Assembly (NCBI GenBank): GCA_019058295.1
Contig: JAHPZI010000006.1
Span: 1 to 64,000 of the forward strand
Source: Promethearchaeota archaeon
Lineage (GTDB): Archaea; Asgardarchaeota; Lokiarchaeia; Sigyniarchaeales; SOKP01
Reading direction: 5' to 3'
DNA: 64,000 bases
Part shown: positions 1 through 7,653 of the stretch, one piece after another
How the letters are laid out: every line of letters starts with the position of its first letter
Numbering within the stretch: position 1 is the stretch's first letter
Notes under the pieces: generated by a model
Database searches by the model: none
Told to the model about the DNA's origin: nothing
Seen by the model: the letters and a program-made list of their open reading frames with translations, nothing else
Position numbers and translations under genes: made by a program

Positions 1-346
1 TATGTACTTTTTTTTTCACATCCATCAAAATCAAAATCTTATTAAATTCTAAAATGGCAAAAAGTCCTATAATATAATTAAAGAGTACATAAGTATAAAA
101 AGCGGTTCGAGGCCTGAGTAAGCAGAATGTAAACGCAAAGAAAATAGAAAAACTCGGTAAATAAACGTATGAAGGGACTTTATATAGATCAGCAGGATTT
201 GTTAAGATTTGACATCCGGCTAAATAAAAAACTATAAAATCATTTATAAATAGATGTCTACTAAGTAATCCCCAACCTATAAAACAAAGTATTGGGATTA
301 GCAGATAGAGATTTCCTTTACTTAAGTAATTTTGATTAAAAACCAT
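1..346 (-). CDS. Truncated multi-pass membrane protein, GT-C/GT87-like (5' part only)
   Basis: Reading the minus strand from an ATG at 346-344 gives an open frame of 115 codons that runs off the left edge of the window, so only the N-terminus is present. It begins MVFNQNYLSKGNLYLL, has a hydrophobic segment at about residues 13-30, then FYLAGCQILTNPADLYKVP and YVYLPSF, followed by more hydrophobic segments. A G-x-DLY motif followed by a Y-x-x-P motif in the first external loop is typical of GT87/DUF2029-type polyprenol-phosphate-sugar mannosyltransferases. The family is inferred from this short motif and the topology only. Positions 347-491 upstream hold no gene and are AT-rich. Confidence 0.55.
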   Translation of the reverse strand, partial: MVFNQNYLSKGNLYLLIPILCFIGWGLLSRHLFINDFIVFYLAGCQILTNPADLYKVPSYVYLPSFSIFFAFTFCLLRPRTAFYTYVLFNYIIGLFAILEFNKILILMDVKKKVH

Positions 347-491
347 AAATTATTATTTCTTAGATAATTTAAAAATATTTTTTTATAATTTTAGGAATTA
401 AAAATCTTAAACCTTTAATTTTTAATATTATTATGAATAAAAATAACACTCGAGTGTTTACTTTTCTTTTCAAAAATTTAAATTATTAAAA

Positions 492-1283
492 TTATTTATG
501 AGCTAAAAAATAAGTACCGAACTCTTCTCCATTTAATAATCTCTTTAAGATATTTTTATTATTAAATGAAGTTATAATGGTTGGAATTCCTATATTGGTT
601 AATTTTCTAATTGCTCGAATCTTAGATTTCATACCTCCAAAAGTAATTTCACCATCAATATCTTCTGCCAATTTTTCTAGAGAATCATCAATCTTCTCTA
701 CTTGAGTAATTAATTTGCAATCGGAGTGTATTTTAGGATTTTTATCATATAATCCCTCAACATCCGTTAAAATTATTAAAAGATCGACAAATAATAGGAT
801 CGCAACTAAAGCGGAGAGATGATCATTATCTCCATAGCTCAATTCTTCAATTGCTACAGAATCGTTTTCATTAATTATTGGAACAATACCTTTTTCTAAT
901 AATACATCTAAGGTATTTCTTACATTAGCCCTTCTTGTCGAGTCTTTAGTATCGTCAGCCGAGAGAAGAATCTGTCCTACATTTAAACCATGCTTATTAA
1001 ATTCTTCTTGATAAATACTCATTAAATGAATTTGCCCAACAGAAGCTAATGCTTGAAGCTGTTTATATTCCTTTGGACGCATTTTTATGCCAAGTTTAGC
1101 GAGTCCAGAACCTATAGCCCCGCTGCTAACTATTATTATGTTTTTTCCTTCCTTAATTAATTCCGCTACTTCCTTCACAAACGCTTGAACTTTATCTAAA
1201 TAAATAGTGTCAACGCCATCCGTAATCATATTTGTAGAAACTTTAATCACGATTTTTTTATTATCAGAAGGGAATGTTCTCAT
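492..1283 (-). CDS. proB: Glutamate 5-kinase (amino-acid kinase fold, no PUA domain)
   Basis: Predicted to phosphorylate L-glutamate to glutamyl-5-phosphate, the first step of proline synthesis, in the cytoplasm. The 263 residues cover the whole amino-acid kinase domain. Visible signatures are VSSGAIGSG at about residues 52-60 (phosphate binding), LASVGQIHLM, GQILLSADD, VPIINENDSVA and GDNDHLSA (glutamate/nucleotide site), ILTDVEGLYDKNP, and GGMKSKIRA near the C-terminus. The C-terminal PUA domain of bacterial ProB is absent; the protein ends right after the kinase domain, as in short forms of the family. No proA or proC lies beside it. Isopentenyl phosphate kinase and other relatives fit less well because the NENDSVA and GDND blocks are glutamate-kinase-like. 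The start is the only ATG that keeps the first beta-strand. Confidence 0.92.
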   Translation of the reverse strand: MRTFPSDNKKIVIKVSTNMITDGVDTIYLDKVQAFVKEVAELIKEGKNIIIVSSGAIGSGLAKLGIKMRPKEYKQLQALASVGQIHLMSIYQEEFNKHGLNVGQILLSADDTKDSTRRANVRNTLDVLLEKGIVPIINENDSVAIEELSYGDNDHLSALVAILLFVDLLIILTDVEGLYDKNPKIHSDCKLITQVEKIDDSLEKLAEDIDGEITFGGMKSKIRAIRKLTNIGIPTIITSFNNKNILKRLLNGEEFGTYFLAHK

Positions 1284-1393
1284 AACTTGAATAGAATTAA
1301 GTTTTTATAATTGAAGTAAAAATCCATAAAATTTAGCTTTATTTATTATCTAATGGATTTAAAAAAAAATAAAATGAGGAAAAAATTTGTTAA

Positions 1394-1834
1394 TTAAGGG
1401 ACATAACTCAATACTGTTGTAAAAAGATAAACAATCACAAAAAGCCCACCTAGAAGAATTATCAATATAATTAAAAACATAAAAATTCCTTTATACACCC
1501 CCCTATTCCACGCTTTAACTCCATCTTTCCAATCTTGTCGCGCATTTTCTTGCCATTGTTCCATATCTGCTCTAATTTGTTGCTTTTTTGCTTCCCAATC
1601 TGCTTTATTTTGCTCTTGAATTTTTTCTATATCATCCCCCCATTCTTGGACTTGTTTGTTCCAATTGTTTGCCATTTTTTTAAAAAAATTGCCTACTTTT
1701 CCTTTAGCTTGCTCCCAGTTTTCAACATTTTTACGAGATTGTTCTTCTAAATTTTTTTGAAATTTTGAGAAACCGTCTTTTAACATAGAAAAAAAGTTTT
1801 CCTTTTCTTTTTCAGAATTATTTTCATTACTCAT
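1394..1834 (-). CDS. Small Trp-rich helical protein with a C-terminal membrane anchor
   Basis: A 146-residue protein of unknown function. Residues 1-110 are highly charged and helical, rich in Lys, Glu and Gln, with Trp recurring roughly once per turn block (NWEQAK, NWNKQ, EWGDD, DWEAKK, QWQEN, DWKDG, AWNRG). Such spacing would give an amphipathic helix able to lie on a membrane or pack as a coiled coil. Residues about 114-138 form one strong hydrophobic helix close to the C-terminus, so the topology looks tail-anchored with the helical part in the cytoplasm. No catalytic motif is visible. The start ATG follows an AT-rich spacer without a clear ribosome binding site. It lies alone between proB and the divergently oriented aminotransferase gene. 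Confidence 0.7.
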   Translation of the reverse strand: MSNENNSEKEKENFFSMLKDGFSKFQKNLEEQSRKNVENWEQAKGKVGNFFKKMANNWNKQVQEWGDDIEKIQEQNKADWEAKKQQIRADMEQWQENARQDWKDGVKAWNRGVYKGIFMFLIILIILLGGLFVIVYLFTTVLSYVP

Positions 1835-1999
1835 AATTTTAAATATAGTTTTTTTCGTATTTAATTTTCATTTTCCTCAATTTCAATAATAATATTCACA
1901 TTGAAAAATTTTTAAATTTTTCAACGGATTTGCCCGAAAATTTCAAAAAAAATTCAAAAAAGTATAGCTTTTTTAGTTTGATTAATTTTTTAAAATATC

Positions 2000-3379
2000 A
2001 TGGAATTTAAGTATATTCAGAAAACACCCCTTTATAATGCATTCTCAGAGTTAGGAAAAAGGATTTTTCTACCAGACGGTATATTTTATTGGTCAAGGAG
2101 GGCAAAAAAGGAAGCTGAGATTATCGGGACAATTGGATCTGCTTTTGCTAAAGAAAAAGATTTCATCGATGGAGGATCTGATGAGTGGGTACCGTGTTAT
2201 TTAAAGGACATTAAGAACTATTCCAACCTACACATTAAGGAAATTGTTCCGTATGCTTCAATTGGAGGCCTTCCAGATACAAGAGAGATTTGGAAAAAAT
2301 ATCTTATTAGAAAATCTTTATACGATGGAGAAACAGAAAAAGAGAAGCTTGTGAGGCTTAAAAAGTATATCACGACACCAATAATCACTTCAGGTGTAAC
2401 AAATGGAATTTTCTTAAGTTGTTCGATGTTTCTAAATCCGGGAGAATATATTATTTCTCCAAATAAGAGATGGGGAAATTACGATAACATTATAGTAAAA
2501 AATCTAGGAGCTCAGATTAAATCTTTCGATTTTTTTAAGGATAATAAGATTAATTTACAGGGATTTAAAGAAGCAATTTTAGAAGTTTCTAAAGTGCAGG
2601 AGAAAATAGTTATAATACTAAACTTCCCGAATAACCCTACAGGTTATACGCCAACTTTGGATGAGGCTAAAGAATTAATTGAACTGCTAAGAAATATGTA
2701 TAGTCCCTTGAAAAAACCTATTATTGTAATCGTGGACGATGCTTATGAATCTTATGTCTATAATGATGATAACTTAAATATTTCATGGTTCTACGATCTG
2801 CATCAATTAGACGAGGATATTATTCCAATTAAATTGGATGGGATAACAAAAGAGCTTTTAATGTATGGTGGGAGAATCGGGTTCGTAACTATAGGTATAA
2901 AACCAAAATGGACTAAAAACGATGATGAATTAGAACTTCTGAAAAAAGAGATCGAAAACAAATTGGAGGGTATGAATAGGAGTACAGTGTCAAATTGCAA
3001 CCACTTCTATCAAGCTATAACTCAAAAAATATTTATAGAAAAGGGAATGGAACAGATTATTACAGATCGAGACAAGGTTAAAAATTTACTTAAAGAAAGA
3101 TACGAAGAAATTAATTCTGAACTAGAAAAAATAGATAATCCAAATATAACTATTGACCCTAACTCAGGTGGTTTCTTTCTGTTTATAAATCTAAATCGAG
3201 ATAAAATTAAAGCTACTGAATTTGCAGACCATTTATTAAAAAAATATAAAGTCGGAGTAATCCCTATTGAAAAAGTAAACGAAAATATTAACGGTATTCG
3301 AATTGCCTATTGTTCTATTGATAAACATCAAATACCCGAGTTAATAAGCAGAATTAATTCAGCACTTAGAGATTTTTAA
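2000..3379 (+). CDS. PLP-dependent aminotransferase, class I/II fold
   Basis: A 459-residue fold-type I aminotransferase-like enzyme. The cofactor-site motifs are present in order: TSGVTNGIF at about residues 133-141 (phosphate cup), ILNFPNNPTGY at about 208-218 (the conserved Asn-Pro pair), IVIVDDAYESYVY at about 244-256 (Asp that pairs with the pyridine nitrogen, Tyr next to it), and GITKELLMYGGRIGF at about 280-294, where Lys is the likely Schiff-base residue and Arg the cofactor phosphate ligand. The C-terminal small domain ends with a GIRIAYCSI strand. It is longer than typical aspartate aminotransferases because of an N-terminal segment of about 80 residues. The amino donor cannot be read from the sequence. 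It stands alone with its own upstream AT-rich region and precedes the gelsolin gene. Confidence 0.87.
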   Translation: MEFKYIQKTPLYNAFSELGKRIFLPDGIFYWSRRAKKEAEIIGTIGSAFAKEKDFIDGGSDEWVPCYLKDIKNYSNLHIKEIVPYASIGGLPDTREIWKKYLIRKSLYDGETEKEKLVRLKKYITTPIITSGVTNGIFLSCSMFLNPGEYIISPNKRWGNYDNIIVKNLGAQIKSFDFFKDNKINLQGFKEAILEVSKVQEKIVIILNFPNNPTGYTPTLDEAKELIELLRNMYSPLKKPIIVIVDDAYESYVYNDDNLNISWFYDLHQLDEDIIPIKLDGITKELLMYGGRIGFVTIGIKPKWTKNDDELELLKKEIENKLEGMNRSTVSNCNHFYQAITQKIFIEKGMEQIITDRDKVKNLLKERYEEINSELEKIDNPNITIDPNSGGFFLFINLNRDKIKATEFADHLLKKYKVGVIPIEKVNENINGIRIAYCSIDKHQIPELISRINSALRDF

Positions 3380-3506
3380 TTTAATATTTTTTTTTATTTT
3401 AGATGTTCTTTTTATAAAAATATGTGAAAATGATTCTAAAGATTTTTATAAATCTTTTACTATAATCACTATACTTAAACTTAAAAAAAAAAAATTAGTG
3501 AATATA

Positions 3507-4508
3507 ATGGTTAAATTATTTTTAATCAATAAAGGGGAATTGAACGAAATTCCGAATCCAGTATTCTCAACTGGAGATGTATATCTTCTTGATGATGAGA
3601 AGACTATATACGTATGGATAGGAAGTAAGTGCAGCGTTGATGAGAAAACAACAGGTGCAGCTAATGCTCGTAAATTAGATCAGGAGAGAGGAGGAGCAGC
3701 AAAAATCATTACCGTAGACCAAGGTCAGGAAACCTCTGATTTTTTAAAGGCTGTTACCTCAATTGGAGTAATGAAAGTAGTTGAGAAGAATATTGCGAAG
3801 ACACTCTTAAAAGACGTGGTTACTGGTGATTATGCACAGTTTGCAGAACATAAAAATGTTTTATATCAAGTATCTTCTGAAGAATTTGAAAATATTAATA
3901 CTATGAAAATGATTCAAGTACCATTTTCTAAAGATTCTCTAGTTTCTGAAGATTGTTTTGTTGCTGATTTAGGAACCAAGGTATATATATGGCAAGGAAA
4001 CGCATGTAATGTAAAAGAAAAAGTAAAAGCAGGTCAATGGGCTAGAAATATTGATGCTGAACGCGCAGGATCTCAAAATGAAGTAATATTTGAAGAGGGG
4101 GATGATGCTGACTTTTTAGCTGCCTTAGAAAAAGGCGTGGATTATAAAGAATCAGATGCAGTTCAACTAAGAGCAGAGTCCGTCTTAGAGCCTGAAACAG
4201 AGGCAGACAAAGCTGTTGCTGCTATTGAACCAGAACATAAAGCGGAGGTTAAAGATGCTGGTCCTCCTCAAATTAAACAAGAAATATCTTCAGGTGCTGC
4301 TCCTGGTAGACCAGGTCAAGTGGATGAGTCAATTTTAACAATTCCAAAAGCCGAAGGTCGACGAAAATGCCCTAACTGTGATAATGAAGATAAAGGCCTG
4401 ATTCACGAGTCGATAGATAAGACCAACATAATTTTAGATTATCCTAGAATGTACGGTAAGAAATTCAAATGTGGTCTTTGTGGTGCGATGTGGAGGGAAA
4501 GGAGTTAA
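3507..4508 (+). CDS. Two-domain gelsolin-like protein with C-terminal zinc ribbon
   Basis: An Asgard-type gelsolin homologue, expected to bind the archaeal actin in the cytoplasm and to cap, bundle or sever filaments depending on Ca2+. Domain 1 (about residues 1-100) has TGDVYLLDDEKTIYVWIG, and domain 2 (about 115-215) has KVYIWQGNACNVKEKVKAGQ; both show the aromatic-W-x-G strand followed by the long helix that marks gelsolin repeats. An acidic, Ala/Pro-rich linker (about 220-285) joins them to a zinc ribbon with CPNC and, 33 residues on, CGLC, ending AMWRERS, similar in layout to TFIIS-like ribbons. I prefer the ATG at 3507, which begins MVKLFLINKG, over an in-frame GTG at 3498. A TTTATAAAT element near 3445-3453 could be the TATA box. 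Confidence 0.88.
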   Translation: MVKLFLINKGELNEIPNPVFSTGDVYLLDDEKTIYVWIGSKCSVDEKTTGAANARKLDQERGGAAKIITVDQGQETSDFLKAVTSIGVMKVVEKNIAKTLLKDVVTGDYAQFAEHKNVLYQVSSEEFENINTMKMIQVPFSKDSLVSEDCFVADLGTKVYIWQGNACNVKEKVKAGQWARNIDAERAGSQNEVIFEEGDDADFLAALEKGVDYKESDAVQLRAESVLEPETEADKAVAAIEPEHKAEVKDAGPPQIKQEISSGAAPGRPGQVDESILTIPKAEGRRKCPNCDNEDKGLIHESIDKTNIILDYPRMYGKKFKCGLCGAMWRERS

Positions 4509-4691
4509 TTATCAAATTCTAAATTTTCTTTAAGTTCTATTAATCTTATAGTCTTTTTTTCATTTTATTTTTTAATTTTAAAGTATTGAGAAAAAATTTT
4601 AGCAATAAATTTTAGCGTGAGAAATAGTAAACTTCAATTATTTATCTTTTATTGATTTTAAAGGAAGTATCTAAGAACAAGAATAATATTT

Positions 4692-6008
4692 TTAAGATTT
4701 TGATATTTCTCTACGCATTATTTTTATTTTCTTCTTTAGCTCGATTATTTCTCCATCCATTTTTTCTTGTTCTTTTTCACTTTTTAATTTTTCATCCTTA
4801 ATCTTCTGCAGATCGTCTAATAGTTTATCTTCGATTTTTTCTGCTTCGCGCAATTTTTTGTTTAACTCATCGATCTTGTCTTTTAATGTTTTAATCTCAT
4901 TAGATGTCTCCACTTCAGAGTTGGTTTTATTTGATATCTCTACTTCTAATTTTGCAGAATTCATTTGAGATTTTTCTAATTTTTCTTCGAGAGTGTTAAT
5001 TAATTCGGTATTTGCTAAATCTTTTTGAGTTTTCTGTTCAATTTCAGCAATTAAAGTACTAATTCGCTCGTCTTTCTTTTCTATATCTTTTTTAACAAGA
5101 TCAAATGTTTCTAATTTTTGTTGTAAATCGGTAATTTTTTGATTGGTCAATTTTAAGGAATTTCCAGCTTCAAAAATCGCTTTTTCCTTTTCTGTTATAA
5201 TTTCGTCTTTCTTTTCAACTAGTAATTTAATTTTTTCAAATTTTGACTTTTTAACTGTATCATTTTTTAACTCATTTTCAAGATATTGAATTTGCTCACC
5301 TAAATCTAAAATTTTATTATCCTTTTCTTCCAATTTCGCAAGTTCATTCTGCTGGTCATCGATTTGAGAGGTTAAATCTTTTATTTTTTGATTTTGTTCT
5401 TCTATAATTGTAGTTAAATCTTCATGTTGGGAAATTAATTCTTCTAATTCTTTTATTTTATTATCTTTAGCTAATAATAATTTATTCTGCTCATCTATCT
5501 CGGAATCTTTCGCGTTAACGGATGTATATAGTTCTTGTATATAATTCTTTTTTTCTTCAATTTCATGATCCTTTTGTTCGATAATTTCTTTTAATTCCTG
5601 AACTGCTTGAATTTGCCCTCCCCCACTCTCAATTTTTTCGGATAAATTTTGAAGTCTTGTTTCTAATTCTTTTATAATTTCTCCTTTTTCAGCAATAAGT
5701 TGATCCTTTTCTTTTAACGCCCCAGTATGAATTTTTTCTTTACTAGTTTCGCGAAATGTCGTTGTTTTCAGCTGTTCATTTTCTCTTGATAATTCTTCTT
5801 TCTCCTTCATTAACTTTTCTGTTTGTTCAGAAAGAGCATTTTTCTCTTTAGTTAATTGATCATACTGTTTTTTAAAGAAATTGAGCTGAGATTGAAGATC
5901 CTCACCTAATTCTGCGGAATCTTCCGTTTCTTCTTTTTCTTCAACCCATCCAAGAGCTGAGAGAGCATCTACGATTGATTTATCGTCATCTTCACGATCT
6001 TCTGGCAT
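4692..6008 (-). CDS. Long coiled-coil protein with acidic N-terminus
   Basis: A 438-residue protein of unknown function. Residues 1-45 are very acidic (MPEDREDDDKSIVDALSALG), with a hydrophobic DALSALGW helix as the only ordered-looking patch. From about residue 46 to the end it is an almost unbroken heptad-rich coiled coil, dominated by Leu, Ile, Lys, Glu and Gln, with no Pro, no Cys and no predicted membrane segment. There is no Walker motif, so it is not an SMC or Rad50 ATPase. It converges on the gelsolin gene, separated by about 180 bases, which suggests but does not prove a cytoskeletal or scaffolding role. Homology search alone would be misleading because coiled coils match each other by composition. 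Confidence 0.8.
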   Translation of the reverse strand: MPEDREDDDKSIVDALSALGWVEEKEETEDSAELGEDLQSQLNFFKKQYDQLTKEKNALSEQTEKLMKEKEELSRENEQLKTTTFRETSKEKIHTGALKEKDQLIAEKGEIIKELETRLQNLSEKIESGGGQIQAVQELKEIIEQKDHEIEEKKNYIQELYTSVNAKDSEIDEQNKLLLAKDNKIKELEELISQHEDLTTIIEEQNQKIKDLTSQIDDQQNELAKLEEKDNKILDLGEQIQYLENELKNDTVKKSKFEKIKLLVEKKDEIITEKEKAIFEAGNSLKLTNQKITDLQQKLETFDLVKKDIEKKDERISTLIAEIEQKTQKDLANTELINTLEEKLEKSQMNSAKLEVEISNKTNSEVETSNEIKTLKDKIDELNKKLREAEKIEDKLLDDLQKIKDEKLKSEKEQEKMDGEIIELKKKIKIMRREISKS

Positions 6009-6106
6009 AAAAAAATCAACTATTTTTCTTATTTAAGTTAATCTTAATAATTTACTCTATTAAATTTTTTCATTCTTAGATGGCATTAATTGAAATTTTT
6101 GGGCAC

Positions 6107-6604
6107 CTAATCTACTTTTTTAAAGACGTATTTTCTATCTAAAATAAATTTAATAGAATATCCAACTGATAAAGCTATTAGCATACTAATTTCAAGAGGT
6201 GTTCCTAAGAAGTTTGTCAGAAGAAATTGAATTCCTATGTTTATTATCGTTGTCACAATAGCAAATGCGAAATATTTAGCAAATTCTTCTGAAGTTTCTT
6301 TTAATTCCAAGGTCGTCTTTTTAAATACGATGAATTTATCTAAAATAAATTTAGTAACATAAGTTATTACAACAGCTACGATTGATCCTACCAATTCTGG
6401 CATGTTATACGGAACAATTGAACAATAGAAGGTGTATATAAAATCATTACTACTATAATTTTGGCATATAAATGGGGCGAAATATATTTGATTTAATTTT
6501 TGGATTACATAATTTAATAAAATCATAGCAATAGCAAATATGAAATAGAGAATTATTTGCTTTCTAATTTCATCATCTTTTTTAATGTCATTAATTTCTT
6601 CCAT
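6107..6604 (-). CDS. GtrA-like four-helix membrane protein
   Basis: A 165-residue integral membrane protein with four hydrophobic helices arranged as two related hairpins. Each half ends with a similar basic motif, KFILDKFIVFK near residue 91 and KFILDRKYVFK at the C-terminus, which is the hallmark of the GtrA/DPMS family. That family works with polyprenyl-phosphate-linked sugars, often as flippase or as the membrane part of dolichol-phosphate-mannose synthase. No glycosyltransferase domain is fused and none is next to it, although GT-C-like proteins occur at both ends of the window. A Cys pair lies in the loop between helices one and two. It begins with ATG at 6604 and is followed upstream by two other small membrane proteins in the same direction. 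Confidence 0.72.
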   Translation of the reverse strand: MEEINDIKKDDEIRKQIILYFIFAIAMILLNYVIQKLNQIYFAPFICQNYSSNDFIYTFYCSIVPYNMPELVGSIVAVVITYVTKFILDKFIVFKKTTLELKETSEEFAKYFAFAIVTTIINIGIQFLLTNFLGTPLEISMLIALSVGYSIKFILDRKYVFKKVD

Positions 6605-6619
6605 AATTATCAGCTATTT

Positions 6620-6886
6620 TTATTCAATATTTAATCTTGAACCACAGTGATAACAATATTTTGCAATTGATTCTTTAATCTCGCCACCACATGCTCTACA
6701 AGATCTAAGAGGCTCGGGTTTAAACTCTTTGAAATCTTCTCTTGCTTTACTCTTTCCTCTTAATGCAAATGGCAGAAAACAGATGATTGGAATAAAGAAA
6801 AAGAATCCTATGTAAAAAGAGAGAATAAGAGATATTACAAGAATAATGACGAAAATAATGTTAAGAATTATAATATTACGTTTCAT
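6620..6886 (-). CDS. Small membrane protein with C-terminal zinc ribbon
   Basis: An 88-residue protein of unknown function. Residues 5-45 hold two closely spaced hydrophobic helices, followed by a basic stretch (LRGKSKARED) and a zinc ribbon with CRACGG and, 12 residues on, CYHCGSRL, the double CxxC layout of zinc-ribbon domains common at the ends of archaeal membrane proteins. The ribbon should face the cytoplasm. The ATG at 6886 lies inside the first copy of a 22-base direct repeat; the second copy carries another ATG, at 6911, that opens a seven-codon frame ending just before the real start. It lies between the GtrA-like gene (15 bases downstream) and the EMC3-like gene upstream, probably in one transcription unit. 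Confidence 0.72.
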   Translation of the reverse strand: MKRNIIILNIIFVIILVISLILSFYIGFFFFIPIICFLPFALRGKSKAREDFKEFKPEPLRSCRACGGEIKESIAKYCYHCGSRLNIE

Positions 6887-6915
6887 GTTATTGTATAATA
6901 TTACGTTTCATGTTA
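6869..6915. repeat. 22-base tandem direct repeat over a start codon
   Basis: The 22 bases at 6869-6890 recur exactly at 6894-6915 with three bases between them, a 25-base duplication unit. On the minus strand each copy contains ATGAAACGTAATATT. The downstream copy (6884-6886) is the start of the 88-residue zinc-ribbon protein; the upstream copy begins a frame of seven codons that ends in TAA at the junction. It looks like a recent slippage duplication. Confidence 0.9.
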
Positions 6916-6918
6916 AAT

Positions 6919-7545
6919 TTAATTTTGTATTTTATCTTTCCAAGCATCAAGCTTTTCAACTTCTTTCTTTTCTTCATCTCCATTAGTTAATTCCTGAGAG
7001 TTAGATATGTTTTGAGATTCTGTTGCGGGATGCCCTTCTAAATGAAAGCCAGAACTTTGAAAAGTTGAGCTTTGTTTTGGATAAATAGACTCCATAATTT
7101 CTTTAGCAAAACCTTTTCTCTTATCTTCTTTCTTCGTTATTCTTTTATATAAATACTTAATGCCAAACACTATCATTGAAAAACTGAAAGAAAACAAAAA
7201 GTAAATCCAAAACCAATACTCATATTGACTGTAAAGCATTGATATAATAATGAAAATTACAAGAAAAATGAGACATCTAACACACATCGGAATTAGTTGT
7301 TTTTTTAACATAAGTTTCATCAGCCCCATTGTTTCTATTTGTAATTGTTGCATTAGAGCAGGATCACCTAAAATCTCAGCCTGTCGCACTCTTTCTCGAA
7401 GATTTTTTGCTTTATCTCTAATTTCTTTCATCTTTGAAGCTCTTACTCCAAGAAGTTTATTTAATAATAAGCTGAATAAAACCATCGCAAGTGCGATAAA
7501 CATTAGTTCTAAAATTACGTCATTAGTAAGAGGTTTATAGTCCAT
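6919..7545 (-). CDS. EMC3/TMCO1-like (DUF106) membrane insertase homologue
   Basis: A 208-residue membrane protein resembling the archaeal DUF106 branch of the Oxa1/EMC3/TMCO1 superfamily, which inserts membrane proteins. The order of elements fits: a first hydrophobic helix at about residues 13-32, a cytoplasmic charged coiled coil at about 35-78 (KMKEIRDKAKNLRERVRQ and GDPALMQQLQIETMGLM), a second helix at about 84-106 after QLIPM, and a third at about 112-136. The C-terminal 60 residues are polar and probably disordered. The assignment rests on this layout and the coiled-coil sequence style, not on a single diagnostic residue. It is the upstream gene of a run of small membrane proteins read in the same direction. 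Start ATG at 7545. Confidence 0.68.
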   Translation of the reverse strand: MDYKPLTNDVILELMFIALAMVLFSLLLNKLLGVRASKMKEIRDKAKNLRERVRQAEILGDPALMQQLQIETMGLMKLMLKKQLIPMCVRCLIFLVIFIIISMLYSQYEYWFWIYFLFSFSFSMIVFGIKYLYKRITKKEDKRKGFAKEIMESIYPKQSSTFQSSGFHLEGHPATESQNISNSQELTNGDEEKKEVEKLDAWKDKIQN

Positions 7546-7653
7546 AAAATCACTATATTAGAAAAAACTGAATTTAAATTAAATTTTTTTATAATAAGAT
7601 TTGTATAATTAGGATTTTATACCAAACCAATTTAATGAATTAATTAAGAAAAG

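Noticed and set aside
95..125. A GGTTCGAGGCC string resembling a tRNA T-arm
   Set aside because: It lies inside the truncated membrane protein frame, and no acceptor stem, D-arm or anticodon arm can be drawn around it.
492..1283. Isopentenyl phosphate kinase instead of glutamate kinase
   Set aside because: The NENDSVA, GDNDHLSA and GMKSKIRA blocks and the QALASVGQ motif belong to ProB.
4692..6008. SMC/Rad50-like protein
   Set aside because: Long coiled coil but no Walker A, Walker B or signature motif and no globular heads.
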